A stretch of DNA of 64,000 bases from Prosapia bicincta (Eukaryota > Arthropoda > Insecta > Hemiptera > Cercopidae): the NCBI GenBank assembly GCA_036971475.1, contig JBAIZL010000001.1:155624544-155688543 (forward strand), read 5' to 3'. Below the pieces are notes generated by a model. It was given only the letters and a program-made list of their open reading frames with translations. It was not told where the DNA came from and made no database searches. Position numbers and translations under genes: made by a program. Below, piece by piece: positions 21,041 through 32,545 of the stretch (positions within the stretch are counted from its first letter, which is position 1; every line of letters begins with the position of its first letter).

Positions 21041-24000
21041 TGGTAGAGTGTTAGTGGTCCTGTTTTGGGTTACTGGGTCTTTAATTATTACTATTGGTCT
21101 AAAGATAAATTTAAAATGTTGGAACGTTAATTAAACCCTTAAAATAGGATACAAAAAAGTGAATAACTCAAGTGATGAAATCTAAATAATTACCGGAGCT
21201 TCCTGATTGTACTTGGGAGAATTTCATTTTCCAATAATAAAATGTTCACTTTAAGTTTCTCAAGCGTTTCACGACCGCCATAATGTAACAGCATGCTACT
21301 GAGATATAGAGGGGTGGGTTATAGGGGTGACACGTAACTCAAATGGGAAACCCAGCTCGTCATGCTCAAGATGCTGTAAACACCCGCATATATAGGGTCC
21401 GTAACGATTGTTGCTCGTCTGCTGTGCGGTGTTATACAGACATTCCTTTATTCTTTAAAGTGGTTAAAACTTGCTGAAACCTGAACAACGAGTGACCTAA
21501 GCGATATAAATTTATTCTTTTGTTGTATCACTGAATGGTGTGAAATGTGAAGCGCTCTGGGCCTTCGCTAATTTTAAAATAAGACATTTATCTTTTGGAT
21601 GTTAAAATGTGCTATTTTTGATATTTGCATTGAAAACAAGCCATCCTTTCTTTTTAATGTTTTACAAATTAATGTCTAGTAACAATAGATTGTATAGGTG
21701 GGGATGTATATTAGTTGTTTTAACGTAACTATAACCTAAAAGTTTCTTTACTATGTTTCTAATTAATTAAAATGGGCGTAAGGAGGCCTGGAAACGATCG
21801 TTTTTCAGGTATATCCACAAAAGAGACGTACGATACAAAGTATGGGGAATTATCAATACTTGTATGGTTTGAACGTAATTAATTACATACATTGCTGGGG
21901 ACATTTTGGTCTCGATTCTCCTAGCATCCTAACCTACAAAAGTTTTCCTCTTCTAAGTCTTTATGGTAGGCTTGATTCCTATTTATTGATATCACCATTA
22001 CGGCTTCTAAATTTAATTTTATCATTAATAAGACACCTTTGAAATAAGACTGCTGTCAGTGGTAAGGTAAATATGGGTGAAATTTCACAACTTATTTTCT
22101 TCATGAAATATCTTCACAAAATATCTCCCGGAATTATTGGTTACTATCCTGGAACTTCCGAATAAAATACATAGTTACAGACCTGTGTCGAATCCTACAT
22201 ATTAAACGTGAAAAATAAATTTTATAATTGATATAACCACAATTTTAAACAAAAACTCATTTTAATTTTGAAAAAAAATAGAAACTTTTATCTTGTACGG
22301 TTTAGAAAAAAAACCTAAAAATAATTTAAATTCCATATTTAATAGAATGTTTATCTCAAATATAAAATAACCATTTTGGAGAATAGTTAATAAGAGGAGA
22401 CAAAAATAAGTTATTTTGAAACTATGCAAGTACATCAGAAAAAACGTTACTTTTATATAAATGATAAATAAATAATACATTTATATCTTTCATAATTTTT
22501 CGTTATAACAAAATATAGATGCTGCTATATCCTCCTAGAACGTCTTCACTAAATGTTATTATACTAGTTAAACCCACTTTTCTATGTCGTCTATCAAATG
22601 CCTGTAGTTTAGGTTTTTATTGTATTGTTTCACTGTTTCCAATTCTTTCAGTTATTTATCACCGCTCCTAAAGATGGCCTACAGCCAAAACCTCTTCACA
22701 CGGTACTTTAAAGACCCGAACACATTGGATCAAGGTTGTCGTCTAGTTTCGATCTACTGATTGATTTTACAAATAGTCTTTGTCTGTTTTTCTCTGTGTA
22801 TTTACGATGATGACATCACCCTATTATCGGCATTGCGCGTGTTTAGTCGTCTAGACATTTGGAGCGGGACTCTTAAAAATTTATCCAGTCTATTATAGGC
22901 CAGTTTAAGTATAAGTCGGCTTCATTGTACAGATTTTTGTCTTATGTGTTCCTAATAAAACAACCAATTCCATTAAATTAGTGAAATTCCTGCAGCAGCT
23001 TTAGTTTTAACTATTCAAGTCCGTGTTTGAGCGTTGCGTGATGAATTGACAATTATTTCAAATTGTCTTTTTACCCATTTTCATTAGCTTGCTCGATGCT
23101 AAATTCTTACATGAATATTCTGTACTAGAGCGTTAAATAAATGCCAAAATATTATAACTATGTATTGCTTGACAAATAACATTTTTATTATAACATCATT
23201 TAACATTGTGTATATTAGTTTCTCTAGTGCTAACTGAATGAATTTCAAACCTTCAAATTAAATTTCTGTAATTTTCTCTCTAATTTGCCTCAGGCAATTA
23301 ATTTTATGACAATTGCTCAAATATTTCATTATACATTTGAGAAAACCATATATTAAGTAATCCCTATCTTACTGTAAACTACTCATTTTTTAAAAGGTAC
23401 ATTCTTAAAACAAAATTAAGGAGTTTTGGTTTAGGTCTTTACCGAACCTAAAGTTATATCGGTTATTCATTAAAATGGTTTTAAGCCTTTCGTAAAAAGG
23501 AAGTAATTATGTATTCCTTGTAATTAGATATTGGCAAGCCTGTTGCAAATGCACGGCTTCTGCGATCACGTTCCTTACATGAGACCATCCGATGTGCTTT
23601 TATTATAGTTTAAAATAAATTTATACTGGCTTCCATTTCTAACATCGAGAATCACGAACCTATGCATTCCGTGTTTACAAAGTCTGAGACCAACTAGAGT
23701 TGACGAAAATAGTCCGGCTGTGATGCCAAGCTGCATTCAAAATAATAGAATCTACAGCTCAGTTTAATTATGTAATGGTCCGTGCATGGTTATATGATAG
23801 TAGTGGACAACACAGTTAATTATTCCGTTAAATTTCACTATATTCTGAGCGTATTTTATTGAAAGTGTTGGTAAAGGGGAAAATTGAAAATAGCAATGAA
23901 AAGTTGCCACATTGTGTTGTTCCTTGGAGCTCTCGCCTTTTTCAATGTTTAGACTTTATCTTAGTAATTATCAGATACATAAGCGTGCGGACGGACAGAC

Positions 24001-24240
24001 TGGCAGAAGGGCTTCACAATTCGATACAAAAATTTGTCATCCCTCAACATTTAATAACAGTTACGTGACAAGTTACACATGTAAGCGTAATTTACTAAGG
24101 CTCAATAATGTAAAAACAAAAATTGCAACCAATAGCGTTGCAAATAGTGAAGACATCTTTTGGTTCAATAAATGACAGTCGGCAATGAAAAAAATGGCCC
24201 CTCTTTAATCTACGAATGGTATTATAATAATATCCCAATT
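21041..24240. other. Unique DNA, no gene recognised
   Basis: Contains only short frames. A TATATA box-like sequence (about 21389) lies in a locally GC-richer stretch 21290-21480 but no gene follows. A heavily decayed hammerhead-type segment lies near 22665-22695 (CTAAAGATGGC...GCCAAAACC). A small frame at 23859-24175 has no recognisable domain. Confidence 0.5.
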
Positions 24241-24503
24241 ATTATTACTTGCGACCAGGCTTTTTGTTAACTGAAAGTTGTTGAATTGTTAACTTAAACT
24301 TGGAGGAAACGTTTTCGTCTTACGAATTCTTCACCCTCCAAGAGTACGAACATCCCTCAGGAGGCTGAAGAAGTCGTAAGACGAAAATGTTTCCTTCAAG
24401 TGTAAGTTAACAATTTAACAACCTTTAGTTAACAAAAAGTCTAGTCGCAAGTGTAATAAGAATTAACAACCAGCTCGTCATGAACAGCAACAAGATTTCG
24501 ATA
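24241..24503. mobile_element. Second copy of the foldback element family
   Basis: Left arm: CTTGCGACCAGGCTTTTTG, then GTTAACTGAAAGTTG, then GGAAACGTTTTCGTCTTACG. It pairs with the right arm 24370-24450, where GTAAGACGAAAA and AACAAAAAGTCTAGTCGCAAG are readable. The long terminus (AATAAGAATTAACAACC, then the CAGCTCGTCATGAACAG block) lies on the right, so this copy is inverted relative to the one at 8076-8621. The loop (about 24340-24365) differs from that copy. No frame and no clear target duplication. Confidence 0.82.
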
Positions 24504-25447
24504 TTCAATTTTAGTTTATTTTATCAAGAGGTTTTGTTTTTCAAAATTACCAAAATTGTAAGTAAAGACACAGTAACTTAACTTTGCGTCCCATTAGTAA
24601 AGGTTTGCTCACGCTCATGCACCGTACGCAATAAAATAAACAATACCAAAACTAAATCAGCTGTAGTTTCAATGGTACAAAACCTTCAAGAACGGTACGA
24701 GTGTTGCCTCAAATTGAACGTAGGCCATATAGAACATGTTTATACTCGAGTCTAACCCATTCTGCTTTATTTTAGTTGTACGTGTTTGTAAAACTATGTA
24801 AATAAAATCAAATCTTACAACTGTTTCACTACTGTTTATTTTGGCGCATGTATATAAAAAATATAGAGCAATAATACCCTATTTTCGGAATGTAAACTCA
24901 AATAAAAATCTGAGATTTCACTTCAATTCAGATATCTTTTAATTTGTTTTTCCATTCGAACTAGGCCTGCACATCAACGCAATCGCTGCAGGCTACCCTG
25001 CGCCGAGTGTCGCCGCCACACACAACTAGCGGCATCCCGGAACCGGCTGGATTAGGTAGGTTTACCATGTTAATCCGTCCTCACCACGTAGATAAGGAGA
25101 ATGCCTGTTTCTAGGTAAAGTAATCCGACTTATTCATGTGCGCGATATCTTTTGTGTAACCTCATTAGGTTTGTGAGTGCGGTTGTAGTGAATCTTATTT
25201 CTGCTGCATATATTGTTTATTCTTTTATGCTCCTTAATTTTAGTTCTGAATTTGACACAGAAAGCACGTGAAAGGATGACGTTGACCTTGAACGTCCTCC
25301 ATCTTGGTCGAATGATACGCTGGTTGTAAAACGCGTAATTATGTTTCTAAGGAAATAACATCAATGTTGTTACTTTACTTGGTTTCAAACCTATTTACTA
25401 GTCCTACAAGATATTTCATCAGGTTTCTAAGAAATAATAATGTTACT
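24504..25447. other. Unique DNA with a GC-richer patch
   Basis: The patch 24960-25110 is clearly GC-richer than its surroundings and has several CpG steps. Frames across it are short: one reads a Cys/Arg-rich stretch of about 40 codons before a stop. I cannot tell an exon from a transposon remnant here. Confidence 0.45.
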
Positions 25448-26170
25448 TTACAAGTGTTAGTCTCATGTCTTGTGCGTTGCAGAGCGTCGTGTGTGTCACA
25501 CGCAAACGGGTCACGTAAAATTATAATGTTACAAGTTTTAGTCTCATGTCTTGTGCGTTGCAGAGCGTCGTGTGTGTCACACGAAAACGGGTCACGTAAA
25601 ATTATAATGTTACAAGTTTTAGTCTCATGTCTTGTGCGTTGCAGAGGGTCGTGTGTGTCACACGCAAACGGGTCACGTAAAATTATAATGTTACAAGTTT
25701 TAGTCTCATGTCTTGTGCGTTGCAGAGGGTCGTGTGTGTCACACGCAAACGGGTCACGTAAAATTATAATGTTACAAGTTTTAGTCGCATGTCTTGTGCG
25801 TTGCAGAGCGTCGTGTGTGTCACCCGCAAACGGGTCACGTAAAATTATAATGTTACAAGTTTTAGTCTCATGTCTTGTGCGTTGCAGAGCTTCGTGTGTG
25901 TCACACGCAAACGGGTCACGTAAAATTATAATGTTACAAGTTTTAGTCGCATCTTTGTGCGTTGCAGAGCGTCGTGTGTGTCACCCGCAAACGGGCCACG
26001 TAAAATTATAATGTTACAAGTTTTAGTCTCATGTCTTGTGCGTTGCAGAGCGTCGTGTGTGCCACCCGCAAACGGGTCACGTAAAATTATAATGTTACAA
26101 GTTTTAGTCTCATGTCTTGTGCGTTGCAGAGCGTCGTGTGTGCCACCCGCAAACGGGTCACGTAAAATTA
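25448..26170 (+). repeat. Tandem array, 81-bp unit, about 9 copies, open in frame
   Basis: The unit length is divisible by three and the unit has no stop in one frame, so a 215-codon frame (25364-26011) reads a 27-residue Cys/Arg/Val-rich repeat. A 1-bp deletion near 25950 breaks that frame, and the last copies continue in another (to 26277). Each unit has the near-palindrome CGTGTG-TGT-CACACG, changed to CACCCG in some copies, and a GGTCACGTAA motif. The unit also holds an acceptor-like TGCGTTGCAG. I regard this as a minisatellite, not a protein gene. Confidence 0.93.
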
Positions 26171-26351
26171 CATTAAAACGTATTTTTAATCACATTAAAG
26201 ACCAAACGTTTACTAAACAGTTGCAGCGTCAAAACTCCAATAATAATTACGCAACCTTTAGGGATAGTATACGTTGAAGGGCTGATGCAGCGTGGGTGTT
26301 GAAAAAATGTTTCCCTTCAGATCTTTTTTTAAAAATAAAATCATTTAGAGC

Positions 26352-26374
26352 CTATATATATATATATATATATA
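26352..26374. repeat. Short (TA)n microsatellite
   Basis: About 11 TA units in AT-rich DNA. A short (TTA)n tract follows at 26438-26462. Between 26171 and 27081 nothing else is recognisable. Confidence 0.9.
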
Positions 26375-27119
26375 GCATGAATCACATTTAATGAGAACCA
26401 GGCAGTATCTTGAAAAGCTAACTTTTAATTTCTATTGTTATTATTATTATTATTATTATTGTTATAATGTTTTTTCAAGAAGTCAGTTATAAGGTACCAT
26501 AAAAATGAAGGGAATGGCGCTTTTTTATAGTCGGATCTGAATAAACGCTAAAATAGTGTAAAGAGGGAAGTGGATTCAACCCAAGACAGACAAGGAATGC
26601 CATAAATGCAACCCTCTCCCTGTTCAGGTTTATTATAATGTACTGTTTACACCAAGAGGAATTTCACAAGAGCAGTAACAGGTACTAATGTGGGAATATG
26701 TTTTCATAGAGGTACTGAATACACTTGGTGACTGTTGTAAGATGTGTTACTGGGACGGAGCCAGCAGTAGGTGCAGCATCTGTTCTCTAGTCTAAATAAA
26801 GCTTGTTGGATTTAAAGTTCTCTTAAAACATACAGAGCCAGACAGTATATTTAAGTCGGCTTGAAACTTGTACTAAGGATGATATTGAGTACTGTCTTTT
26901 TAATATTTTAAAAATTTTATTTATGAAAACAAAACCGTGGCCTCCTGGTAGAATACAACGCTTTCATGATTTGTGTTAAGGATGCTAGTTGTTTATCAAT
27001 TTCTTCTATTAGTTCACACTCTCCTTATATATAGCCTGCTCACATTTTAAATCGTTAATAAAATACTTTAAAAAAATAATAAAAAACATCCACAAAACTC
27101 ACAAATTAATCATTTATTG

Positions 27120-27162
27120 ACTCATACGCGTTTCAATGACAAAGTCATGATCATCAGTGAGT
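27120..27162 (-). ncRNA. Hammerhead-ribozyme-like motif, core intact
   Basis: Read on the minus strand: stem I ACTCA, core CTGATGA, extra U, helix II CATGAC-TTT-GTCATT (five pairs plus a C-T mismatch at the base), GAA, self-complementary stem III ACGCGT, cleavage-site A, stem I TGAGT. Stem I is a perfect 5-bp helix and the catalytic core matches the hammerhead consensus. Apart from the mismatch this is one of the best preserved copies here. Confidence 0.6.
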
Positions 27163-27239
27163 GTTACTCCTACAAACTCTAACTTACAACTTAAGAGTTT
27201 TCAACTCGAGAGTTGTAAGTTAGAGTTTGTAGTAGCAAC

Positions 27240-27282
27240 ACTCACTGATGATGATGACTTTGTCATTAAAACTCGTATGAGT
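27240..27282 (+). ncRNA. Hammerhead-like motif, GAA changed to AAA
   Basis: Stem I ACTCA/TGAGT, core CTGATGA and a six-pair helix II GATGAC-TTT-GTCATT (with a terminal G-U) are kept. G12 of the conserved GAA is A, and stem III reads ACTCGT with one mismatch. G12 is catalytic in hammerheads, so this arm should be inactive. Confidence 0.5.
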
Positions 27283-27547
27283 CAATAAATGAATAATTTG
27301 TGAGTTTTTTGTATGTTTTAATTTGTTTTAACATAACCTCACAAGTAAGCTCAAAGAATAATTGTAAAAATACTTTTTCAACTTATTTTTTCAACTTGTG
27401 GATGATACTATATGTTAATACAGCTTCTTCAATTATTATTACATTTATTAAAATTAATGAATAATTTTAGTTTTATGTAGGAGAAAACCTTTCACAAGGG
27501 GCTAGGTATGCAATAAACGTATTTCATTCCATTTGGTTTAAAATATG

Positions 27548-27660
27548 TGATAACATATGATTTCATAAAACAGCTGATTTTATGTTATAGGTTGTGTGGT
27601 ACAACGCATAGGTTATGTTACTTTATTTATAGTCTATTAATTGTAATTATTTAATAAAAA
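27548..27660 (+). repeat. Interspersed repeat family (copy 2 of 4, truncated)
   Basis: Begins TGATAACATATGATTT, then CAGCTGATTTTATG, TTATAGGTTG and ACGCATAGGTTATG, matching the starts at 37799 and 63328. Similarity is lost after about 110 bp, so this is a right-truncated copy or a recombinant. Confidence 0.75.
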
Positions 27661-28018
27661 GGAATTAAAATAAAATTCACATACAATTTTTTCATTTTCA
27701 AATTCACATACATAACCTACCCAAGTTACCTGCATAACACACGTGTAATATAATATTTTCCTACTCTTCTAACAGTCGTAATGTCTAGGATCGCAAGTAG
27801 TAAAAAGAAACTAGGATTGTCGAGAGGTCGAGATAAAGTAAACGAAAGGCCACTGCAAGGATTTATAGAGTAATAATTTAGTACAGGTTTTGTACTATTA
27901 TGCCTACTAGAGGGGCGTATTTCATTAGTTGTCTGCTCCTATCCGAATGGCTCTAGGGACTATACAACACCCTTATTACAATGCCAGCGTGCAACGGCTT
28001 AACCCTTTTTTTACTATG
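27661..28018. other. Unique DNA, nothing seen
   Basis: No structure or gene noticed between the interspersed repeat and the TTAA-bounded element. Confidence 0.5.
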
Positions 28019-28294
28019 TTAAATGATACTTAACTAAGTGAATACGTAAGGGCTTACTGGCTGACGCTTTTCGAAACAGTCGTTCCTTTTACGAAGCAAA
28101 TCCTTTCCCGCGCACCATCAACACAACAAATATTATATTTAATACAAACGAATTAACAATATTAAACAGAGGACTAAAATATAACCTACACCCAAAAAAT
28201 ACGAGAGGCGAAAGGACAAATGCTTTGTGAAAGGAACGACTGTTTCGAAACGCGTCAGCAAGTTTACGTATTCACTTAGTTAAGTATCATTTAA
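28019..28294. mobile_element. Inverted-repeat element bounded by TTAA (276 bp)
   Basis: Inverted arms of about 75-80 bp (28019-28097 and 28220-28294) share ATGATACTTAACTAAGTG, ACGAATAC-type and TTTCGAAACAGTCGTTCC blocks. Pairing stops exactly at TTAA on both sides, the target duplication used by piggyBac-type transposases. The TIR does not begin CCC as in classical piggyBac, so the superfamily is uncertain. The left arm has a small insertion (around 28049-28059). No frame. Confidence 0.65.
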
Positions 28295-28514
28295 TAAGTG
28301 AATTTAAAATGATTACAAGCAATTCAATTCAATTTTTTTAAAATGAAAATGTAAACTTCTTTACCCGCACCTAAAACTGCGCCTATAACATTTTTTCAAC
28401 GGGTTCTGTACGAATTCACGTTAAATTTCCCAAGTGGAATGAATTTTCTTTAAGATTTCCGAAAATTAAACATGACTCTTGATTTTTAATGATTTCTTGA
28501 ACAACTGTGGCCTA
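28295..28514. other. Unique DNA, nothing seen
   Basis: Short AT-rich spacer between two mobile elements. Confidence 0.45.
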
Positions 28515-28557
28515 ATGTTATAATATTTTAAATAACAAACCCAATAACCACATTATA

Positions 28558-28623
28558 ACACACACACACACACACACACACTCACGCACGCACGCACGCA
28601 CGCACTCACTCACGCACGCACGC

Positions 28624-28676
<53 letters not shown>
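28558..28676. repeat. (CA)n with (CGCA)n and (CTCA)n interruptions
   Basis: About 119 bp of alternating CA with blocks of CGCA and CTCA. It sits inside the PLE-like inverted tails and starts right at the inner edge of the left tail. Confidence 0.95.
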
Positions 28677-28762
28677 TGAGGTTATCATTCAATTTTGAGG
28701 TCATAACCTCAATATTTTTTGCTATATATGTTACGTCGTAAATTAAATTGATTTTGTTCAGT

Positions 28763-28805
28763 ACTTTTGAAGATGGTTACCTGGTAACCGAAATGTACAT
28801 CAAGT
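28763..28805 (+). ncRNA. Hammerhead-like motif with C3 changed to U
   Basis: Stem I ACTT (28763) with AAGT (28802), core TTGAAGA (28767-28773) instead of CTGANGA, extra U, helix II GGTTAC-CTG-GTAACC (perfect 6 bp), GAA, self-complementary stem III ATGTACAT (28793-28800), cleavage-site C. All helices pair perfectly, but the core C3, which pairs with G8 in active hammerheads, is U, so activity is probably lost or weak. Confidence 0.55.
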
Positions 28806-28860
28806 GATTAAATAAAGTTATATTGTGGTTACTGGGTTTGTTATTTAAAATATTATAATG

Positions 28861-30055
28861 ACTCTTGGTGGAAAGAAGAGTCACTTAAAGTAATTTCAAG
28901 ATTTGTTTTAATCATTTTCAAATGCAGTGTGCTTTATATTAGTGCAAAATCATAATTTGATTAAATTTGTTATTTTAATCAACAGCAGGTTTTATCACTA
29001 GTAGGTTATAGAAACATTTGTATTGTACATTAACAAGTTCAAAATGTGTGTCTAATAGAAATTAACTATTTCCTACTAGGTTAACGGTGGATATAGTCAC
29101 CATATCTCGTATGATTAACTCGTTTCTGAGTTATATTATATATAGCTTTCTATAAAGCCTATTTAGGAACATGTAAACATAAAATTTAAAAATTTAAAAT
29201 TTAGGAATGGTATATTATAAAATTTGAATTTAAAAACATAAAGTGTAATGATAAATAAGGCATTGCATCAGTTATATTAGGCTTCTTATATATTGCATTC
29301 CAATATACAATACTGTAAATAAATAAGAAAATTAAACAAATATTTTTAAGGCTAAGTACGTTCTTATCAATATTTTAATGAATTTAATATTCTTTAACCT
29401 TATTTCTTTCCATAATAGGCTTACACTTTGTGCGTGATCGACACGCCGAATTTGGTTTTACCTTTAGAAACAAAACTCATCAAGTATCGGTGCAAAATTA
29501 CAAAGTTCCTTCATTTTACCAGCGGGCTCTAAGAATCGATTACGGAAAAATAATTAGAATTACTACTGTGAACGGGTCTCGCACGTACGACTCTAGTAAA
29601 TGTGAATGGACCGGAAATTAAGTCGTGATTGGTAAATCAAAGTGGAACAGGAAGGAACTGCATCGGACTACGCTATGAATAGTCTATGAATCCATGCGCC
29701 ACAATATCAAGTATGCCTGAGACTGACTTTCTCAGTCAAATCTAAAAATTTATACAATTTGTAATATAATTATTATTAATAATTTAAAACAAACTCGAAA
29801 TAAATACCTTACCAATTTGGTTAGTATTTATTTATTGAAACCTTTATCCAATTATGTATATTGAGTTTGTTTTCAATGTATTATTAATAGTGATATTGAT
29901 TTTCCAACCTGTCATTTCTTATCTATTTGTGGCAAATAATTTTGACTTTTTTTTACAAATACGTAGTAGATAATAATATAATGATCGGAATTGATAAATT
30001 CTATAATTAAATAACAAAGACGAGTGTTGATATTATTTGATCCTTCTTCAACTTG
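28861..30055. other. AT-rich DNA with one odd short frame
   Basis: At 29430-29621 a 63-codon frame (GTG start; no ATG) has a more balanced composition than its surroundings, with an acceptor-like CCATAATAG just upstream (about 29410). It could be a terminal exon or transposon remnant; no family is recognised. Confidence 0.35.
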
Positions 30056-31345
30056 AGCTGATACACTGATACACTGCTACACTGATACACTGATACACTG
30101 ATACACTGTTACACTGCTACACTGATACACTGCTACACTGATTGATACACTGCTTTACTGCTACACTAATACACTGCTATACTGATACACTGCTACACTG
30201 ATACACTGCTACACTGATACACTGCTACACTGCTACACTGATACACTGATACACTGCTACACTGATTGATACATTGCTACACTGATACATTGCTACACTG
30301 CTACACTGATACACTGCTACACTGCTACACTGATTGATACATTGCTACACTGATACATTGCTACACTGCTACACTGATACACTGCTACACTGATACACTG
30401 ATACACTGCTATACTGATACACTGATACACTGATACACTGATAAACTGCTAAACTGCTACACTGATACACAGCTATACTGATACACTGATACACTGCTAC
30501 ACTGCTACACTGATTGATACATTGCTACACTGATACACTGCTACACTGATACACTGCTACACTGATTGATACATTGCTACACTGATACATTGCTACACTG
30601 CTACACTGCTACACTGCTACACTGATACACTGATACACTGCTATACTGATACACTGATACACTGATACACTGATAAACTGCTACACTGATACACAGCTAT
30701 ACTGATACACTGATACACTGCTATACTGATACACTGATACACTGATACACTGCTACACTGATACACTGCTATACTGATACACTGATACACTGCTATACTG
30801 ATACACTGATACACTGCTACACTGCTACACTGATACACTGCTACACTGTTACACTGCTACACTGATACACTGCTACACTGATACACTGATACACTGCTAT
30901 ACTGATACACTGCTACACTGATTGATACACTGCTACACTGATACACTGCTATACTGATACACTGCTACACTGATGCACTGCTACACTGATTGATACACTG
31001 CTACACTGCTACACTGATACACTGCTATACTGATACACTGCTACACTGCTATACTGATACACTGATACACTGATTGATACACTGCTACACTGCTATACTG
31101 ATACACTGCTACACTGATACACTGCTACACTGCTACACTGATTGATACACTGCTACACTGCTACACTGATACACTGCTATACTGATACACTGCTACACTG
31201 ATACACTGCTACACTGATACACTGCTACACTGATTGATACACTGCTACACTAATACACTTCTACACTGATACACTGCTACACTGCTACACTGATACACTG
31301 ATACACTGCTACACTGATACACTGCTACACTGATACACTGATACA
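30056..31345. repeat. Octamer array of ACTGATAC and ACTGCTAC units
   Basis: About 1.3 kb built almost entirely from two 8-bp words, ACTGATAC and ACTGCTAC, plus a 12-bp form ACTGATTGATAC and rarer ACTGCTAT or CATTG variants. Blocks of a dozen or more words recur (for example from about 30245 and from about 30505), showing segmental duplication above the 8-bp period. The 24-bp (three-unit) reading gives stop-free Tyr-Gln-Cys-Ile/Ser peptides on the minus strand, which are artefacts. Confidence 0.96.
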
Positions 31346-32178
31346 GAGCGTCCATAAGATAACCTTTCCATGGAAACATTTTAAATAATAAAATTAACCA
31401 ACAAAACAAGTAATTTTAAAAAAATTAAATTAATTCCTTTTTAAATCAACAAAGAAAATTTTATTTTAGTTTGTTTTTATTTTATAATTACAATTAATAT
31501 AGGTATGTATACACATGTCAAAATAAAAATATTAGTGGTAAAATAGAATGCGAATTTTCTAGCTGTTTTCCATTTTCCTTTATATGTGTGGTGTTGAGCC
31601 ATATTTTTGTTTGTTACAATTTATACGCTTTCTTTTTCTCATTGTGTTGTAGTTATTTTTCCCTTTCTTTCGCATTGTCCGTTTTGCACTTCTCTATAGA
31701 AGCTGGAGATACTCACTTAAACGTTTTGGAGCCATCCTAAGACTAATCTTTTAATAGTTTATATAGAAATGTAGATATATCTTGAAACTCGTTTTTGCTA
31801 AGAAGACAAGTTTCTAAAATTTAATTGTAAAGAAACAATAATAAATCAATTAAAACTATAATAACTCAAACTATTTGATGTTTAGTCTGAAAACATGTAA
31901 TAATTAGGTATAATAATAGCATGCTCTCATCTGGTTTTGGCTCTGAATTAAATAAAGTCAAAAGTATGGAACTTCTGCCTTCCCATGGAGCGATAGCCTA
32001 CTATCTCGTTGTTTTAAAAGTTTAATACGAGAAATAACTCATATTATATTTGTACATATCTTATGTTTTATTATTAGGTGTTCATAAGCATTAAACATTT
32101 TGAAAATCTAACTGTTTGTTAAAATTGACATCAAAGTGGGTATTTTAACAAATTATCAAATTTATGCATCTTTAAGAT

Positions 32179-32180
<2 letters not shown>
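31346..32180. other. AT-rich DNA, no gene seen
   Basis: No tandem or inverted repeats noticed. Confidence 0.5.

Positions 32181-32258
<78 letters not shown>
32181..32258. repeat. (TA)n microsatellite
   Basis: About 78 bp of pure TA. A short CG/CA tract (about 32364-32388) follows 100 bp later. The frames spanning both are artefacts, and no PLE-type motif flanks this tract. Confidence 0.96.
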
Positions 32259-32261
<3 letters not shown>

Positions 32262-32545
32262 GATGTAGAAAGTCGTAGGGTACACGAAAAGTTATAAATC
32301 CACGAGTTGATGCCCAACACCTCAATATTATGAAAAAAACAAAAATACATTCGTTTTCTGCAACACACGCGCGCGCGCGCAACGCGCATGAACACACGTA
32401 CATTAAAGTTTTCTTATATAAATTACCCAGTGGACAAGTTTGCATTTTATTACACGTTATTGCACTGCAACACACAGGATGAACGCTGTCTCTCACTTAA
32501 CCCATAAAGTGGTTAGCATAGGAACAATCTTTTCTCTGATGAAAC

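Larger units (their letters stand above)
27082..27322. mobile_element. PLE-like palindromic element with a hammerhead motif in each arm
   Basis: Arms of about 111 bp (27082-27192 and 27211-27322) are inverted around an 18-bp centre. Each contains a hammerhead-like motif followed outward by AATAAATGA, AATTTGTGAG and a T-rich end. The arms differ at several positions, so this palindrome is older than the one at 8173-8391. No frame is present. Confidence 0.75.
28515..28860 (+). mobile_element. PLE-like element: inverted tails around a CA microsatellite and a hammerhead motif
   Basis: The tail AACAAACCCAATAACCACAT (about 28530) is the inverse of ATGTGG/ATTGTGGTTACTGGGTTT (about 28818), giving near-complete 42-bp inverted ends at 28515-28556 and 28814-28860. 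Between them lie the CA-type microsatellite (28558-28676), a unique stretch and the hammerhead-like motif (28763-28805). The order hammerhead, A/T-rich AATAAAG, then GTGGTTA-tail matches the elements at 8174 and 15120. No coding sequence is present. Confidence 0.7.

Noticed and set aside
21380..21430. Core promoter with TATATA
   Set aside because: No downstream exon, frame or further promoter element; TATATA is common in DNA this AT-rich.
25364..26277. Cys-rich repeat protein in the 81-bp array
   Set aside because: A 1-bp deletion shifts the frame mid-array and no signal peptide or domain is evident.
30641..30838. Tyr-Gln-Cys repeat frame
   Set aside because: Read-through of the octamer array.
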